DNA from: Oceanobacillus indicireducens
GTDB taxonomy: Bacteria > Bacillota > Bacilli > Bacillales > Amphibacillaceae
NCBI RefSeq assembly: GCF_014647195.1
Contig: NZ_BMOS01000004.1
Location: 116,207 to 180,206, forward strand
Length of the DNA: 64,000 nucleotides
Reading direction: 5' to 3'
Under the pieces are notes generated by a model, which ran no database searches, had not been told where the DNA came from, and saw only the letters and a program-made list of their open reading frames with translations. Made by a program: the position numbers and the translations under genes. Shown here piece after piece: positions 61,933 through 64,000 of the stretch (position 1 is its first letter; every line of letters starts with the position of its first letter).

Positions 61933-63666
61933 TTAGTTTTCCATATACACGTTCTTCAATGTATAGTCCGGTCCGAATAAATGCTCTTCAAAACCTTTTA
62001 CATTTGGTTTAATAAGAACAAGTCGTCCTCTTTGATAGATTGGAGCAACTACAGTATCCTCTTGAATCAATAGCTTTTCAGCTTCTAACATTGCTTCCCA
62101 ACGTTTTTCAGGGTCATTCGCATATTTCACTTTCGCGTCTTCAATTAATTGATCATATTCTTCATTTGAATAACCAGTATTGTTGTTCGTTCCATCTGTA
62201 ACGTATAGATCAAGGAATGTCATTGGGTCTAAGTAGTCTGGTCCCCAACCATGCATGACAATGTCATAGTCCTGATTGGTCGTATCTTGCAGACGCACTT
62301 TAAATGGTACGTTTCTTAACTCAAGTTTCAAACCTTCTAGATTTGTTTCGAGTTGGCTCTGGAAATATTCACTTGTTTTCTTAGCGTTTTCTGTATCATC
62401 ACTTAAATAATCAAGCGTAATTTCTTCCACTCCTAACTCTTCTAAACCTTTTTCCCAATACTCTTGTGCTTTTTCTAGGTCAAATCCAATCAAGTCGCCG
62501 CTTTCTTCACGGAAATCTTCGCCAGTTTCAGGATTTTTCGCCAAACCTCTTGGTACATATCCATCACTTGGAACAGAACCGTTTGCTAAAACTGTTGTTG
62601 TATATGCTTCTTTGTCAAACGCCATTGCTATTGCTTTACGAATATTCTCATTCGCTAATGGAGTTTCTTCGCCATCACGTACCTGGTTGAACTTCAAATA
62701 CCAAGAACTACCTTCTTCAAATGTAGAAGCATTCTCATCATTTTGATATTGTTGTGCATATTCAGCGCTTAAAGCAGCTGTACGATCTGCTTCGCCTGTT
62801 TCAAATAAATTGACCGCTGTACTTGGTTCTTTTACAACTTGTACGTTAACTTCATCTAAAGCAACGTTTTCTTTATCATAATAATGGTCATTTCTCACAT
62901 ACTTCCAAGTTAGACCGCTTCCGTCCCACTCTGTTAGTACGAATGGTCCGTTTGCAAGCATCGTGTCACTATTTGTTCCAAAGCTGTCACCTTGCTCCTC
63001 AACAAACTCTTCATTAAGAGGTAAGTATGTTCCAAATGCCAATAGGGAATCCAAATATTCAACAGGTTGTTCCAATGTTACTTCTAGCGTGTAATCATCA
63101 ATAGCTTCGACTTTTAACTCTTCTGGATCTTTATCCCCATTCATAATTTCTGTTGCATTTTCAATAATTCCGGAGAACATATATGCATACTCTGATCCAG
63201 TCTCAGGATTTACTGCTCTTTGCCAAGAATATACAAAGTCATTGGCAGTGACAGGGTCACCATTAGACCACTCAGCATCTTCTCGTAATTTAAATGTATA
63301 GACCTTACCATCTTCACTTATCTCTGGTTCGCCATCTGCAATCGCAGGGACAGGTGTATCATTCTCATCTAAAACATAAAGACCTTCCATTGTTTGCCCA
63401 AACACGATAAAGCTAGCTGCGTCTGTAGCAAGTGACGGGTCACCCGTAGGAATCTCAGCTGTTTCAATCATATTAAACACTTGCTCACCTGTGGCTTCTC
63501 CACCATCTGAACCTTCATCAGTTTCCTCGCTACTTGTGTCCGAGCTTGAATCCGGCTCTGAGCCTGAATCTGCACCTGAGTCTGAGTCAGAACCGCTACA
63601 AGCTGAAAGAGCGAGTACCAGCATCAAGGCTAGTACAATAAAAAGATAATATTTTGACTTTTTCAT
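61933..63666 (-). CDS. oppA: Oligopeptide-binding lipoprotein OppA
   Basis: The 577-residue protein has a lipoprotein signal MKKSKYYLFIVLALMLVLAL then SAC, followed by a Ser/Asp/Glu-rich linker of about 45 residues (SDSDSGADSGSEPDSSSDTS). It then has the SBP family 5 fold, with EDGKVYTFKLREDAEWSNGD and the PVTANDFVYSWQRAVNPETG signature. It binds peptides outside the membrane. The ATG at 63666 follows AAAGGGTGG; a longer frame starts at 63678. The acidic linker is longer than in B. subtilis OppA. It is the first opp gene. Confidence 0.93.
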   Translation of the reverse strand: MKKSKYYLFIVLALMLVLALSACSGSDSDSGADSGSEPDSSSDTSSEETDEGSDGGEATGEQVFNMIETAEIPTGDPSLATDAASFIVFGQTMEGLYVLDENDTPVPAIADGEPEISEDGKVYTFKLREDAEWSNGDPVTANDFVYSWQRAVNPETGSEYAYMFSGIIENATEIMNGDKDPEELKVEAIDDYTLEVTLEQPVEYLDSLLAFGTYLPLNEEFVEEQGDSFGTNSDTMLANGPFVLTEWDGSGLTWKYVRNDHYYDKENVALDEVNVQVVKEPSTAVNLFETGEADRTAALSAEYAQQYQNDENASTFEEGSSWYLKFNQVRDGEETPLANENIRKAIAMAFDKEAYTTTVLANGSVPSDGYVPRGLAKNPETGEDFREESGDLIGFDLEKAQEYWEKGLEELGVEEITLDYLSDDTENAKKTSEYFQSQLETNLEGLKLELRNVPFKVRLQDTTNQDYDIVMHGWGPDYLDPMTFLDLYVTDGTNNNTGYSNEEYDQLIEDAKVKYANDPEKRWEAMLEAEKLLIQEDTVVAPIYQRGRLVLIKPNVKGFEEHLFGPDYTLKNVYMEN

Positions 63667-63705
63667 TCGTAAACCCACCCTTTTCTTTATATAGTTTCAG
63701 GATAT

Positions 63706-63711
63706 ATTATA
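63706..63711 (-). promoter_or_regulatory. Possible -10 box of the opp promoter
   Basis: An exact TATAAT on the minus strand lies 39 bases before the oppA start; the -35 region (ATGTAC at 17-base spacing) is poor. The remaining sequence to 64000 shows no gene, hairpin or repeat that I can support. Confidence 0.4.
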
Positions 63712-64000
63712 CTACAATTTAAATAATTGTACATTACTTTTTTTACAAATTATTGCAAAGTTCTTTATCGGAATTGAGCAATTATTCTTATAAAACCCTC
63801 TCCTTCTATGTAGATAGTATGAACGAAATCAATGACTTCCCTTCTATAAAACCAGACCTTTCACCTATACTTCTGTCTCCTCCTTACTTTTTAGTATATT
63901 ACTTTCATGCAGGTTCGTAATCTCCAAGTTAATTGCATACGTAGCCGATCAGGGTATGTGTAAAATAGTTCTCGGTGATATTATTTCAAAATCCTAGCCA

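Overview
The window looks like a chromosome segment of a spore-forming, AT-rich Gram-positive bacterium of the Bacillaceae. Moderately halophilic or halotolerant genera such as Oceanobacillus, Virgibacillus or Lentibacillus are my best guess from overall protein character. Supporting features are two small acid-soluble spore proteins, strong AGGAGG ribosome binding sites with frequent GTG/TTG starts, a CcpA-type cre site, B. subtilis-like man and gmu sugar genes, and a preQ1-I riboswitch. I see no rRNA, tRNA, CRISPR, prophage or intact insertion sequence.

Layout. (1) 1-9460: start of motA (cut by the edge), two nucleoside hydrolases, a DAO-family flavoenzyme, an alpha/beta hydrolase, two convergent spore-protein genes, a ureohydrolase with an altered metal motif next to an Nramp-fold transporter that has lost the metal-binding motifs, a frameshifted small membrane protein and a YxcD-like protein. 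(2) 9461-10207: a gene graveyard with an ISLre2-type transposase remnant, a long hairpin and an IlvD/Edd dehydratase remnant. (3) 10208-20884: amino-compound catabolism. A gabT/thioesterase/NSS-transporter/DAO operon runs away from a CdaR-like regulator, followed by an SSS symporter with a small partner and an ornithine-cyclodeaminase-family enzyme under a perfect cre match, beside a truncated Ldh2-family gene. (4) 20885-33181: a minus-strand cluster with an IclR regulator, a hotdog thioesterase, a D-2-hydroxyacid dehydrogenase, thiolase, acyl-CoA dehydrogenase, enoyl-CoA hydratase, 3-hydroxyacyl-CoA dehydrogenase, a TAXI-TRAP transporter and a two-subunit CoA-transferase. It reads as import, CoA activation and beta-oxidation of an unidentified carboxylate. 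(5) 33567-36215: aldehyde dehydrogenase and an EamA transporter. (6) 36592-48600: sugar PTS genes. A cellobiose/oligo-beta-mannoside type set (EIIB, EIIC, EIIA, GH1 phosphoglycosidase, LicR-like regulator, divergent ROK kinase) is followed by manR-manP-manA as in B. subtilis. (7) 48739-55504: a divergent uracil-DNA-glycosylase-like protein, an OFA-type MFS transporter, an acyl-CoA-dehydrogenase-fold protein without the usual catalytic Glu, rbsR/rbsK without ribose transport genes, and an SDR. (8) 55899-57649: preQ1 riboswitch, queC, a VUT transporter and queF. (9) 57835-63666: a complete oppABCDF operon with a hairpin between oppA and oppB.

The theme is nutrient scavenging: nucleosides, amines and amino acids, short carboxylates, beta-linked sugars, mannose and peptides. 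The most novel-looking items are the ureohydrolase plus ligand-less Nramp-like pair (6269-8610) and the TRAP/CoA-transferase/beta-oxidation cluster (22033-31926). Pseudogene fragments at 6004, 8731, 9509, 9950, 20648 and 21781 indicate ongoing gene loss in the first third of the window. All functions are assigned from sequence pattern alone; no database search was possible.
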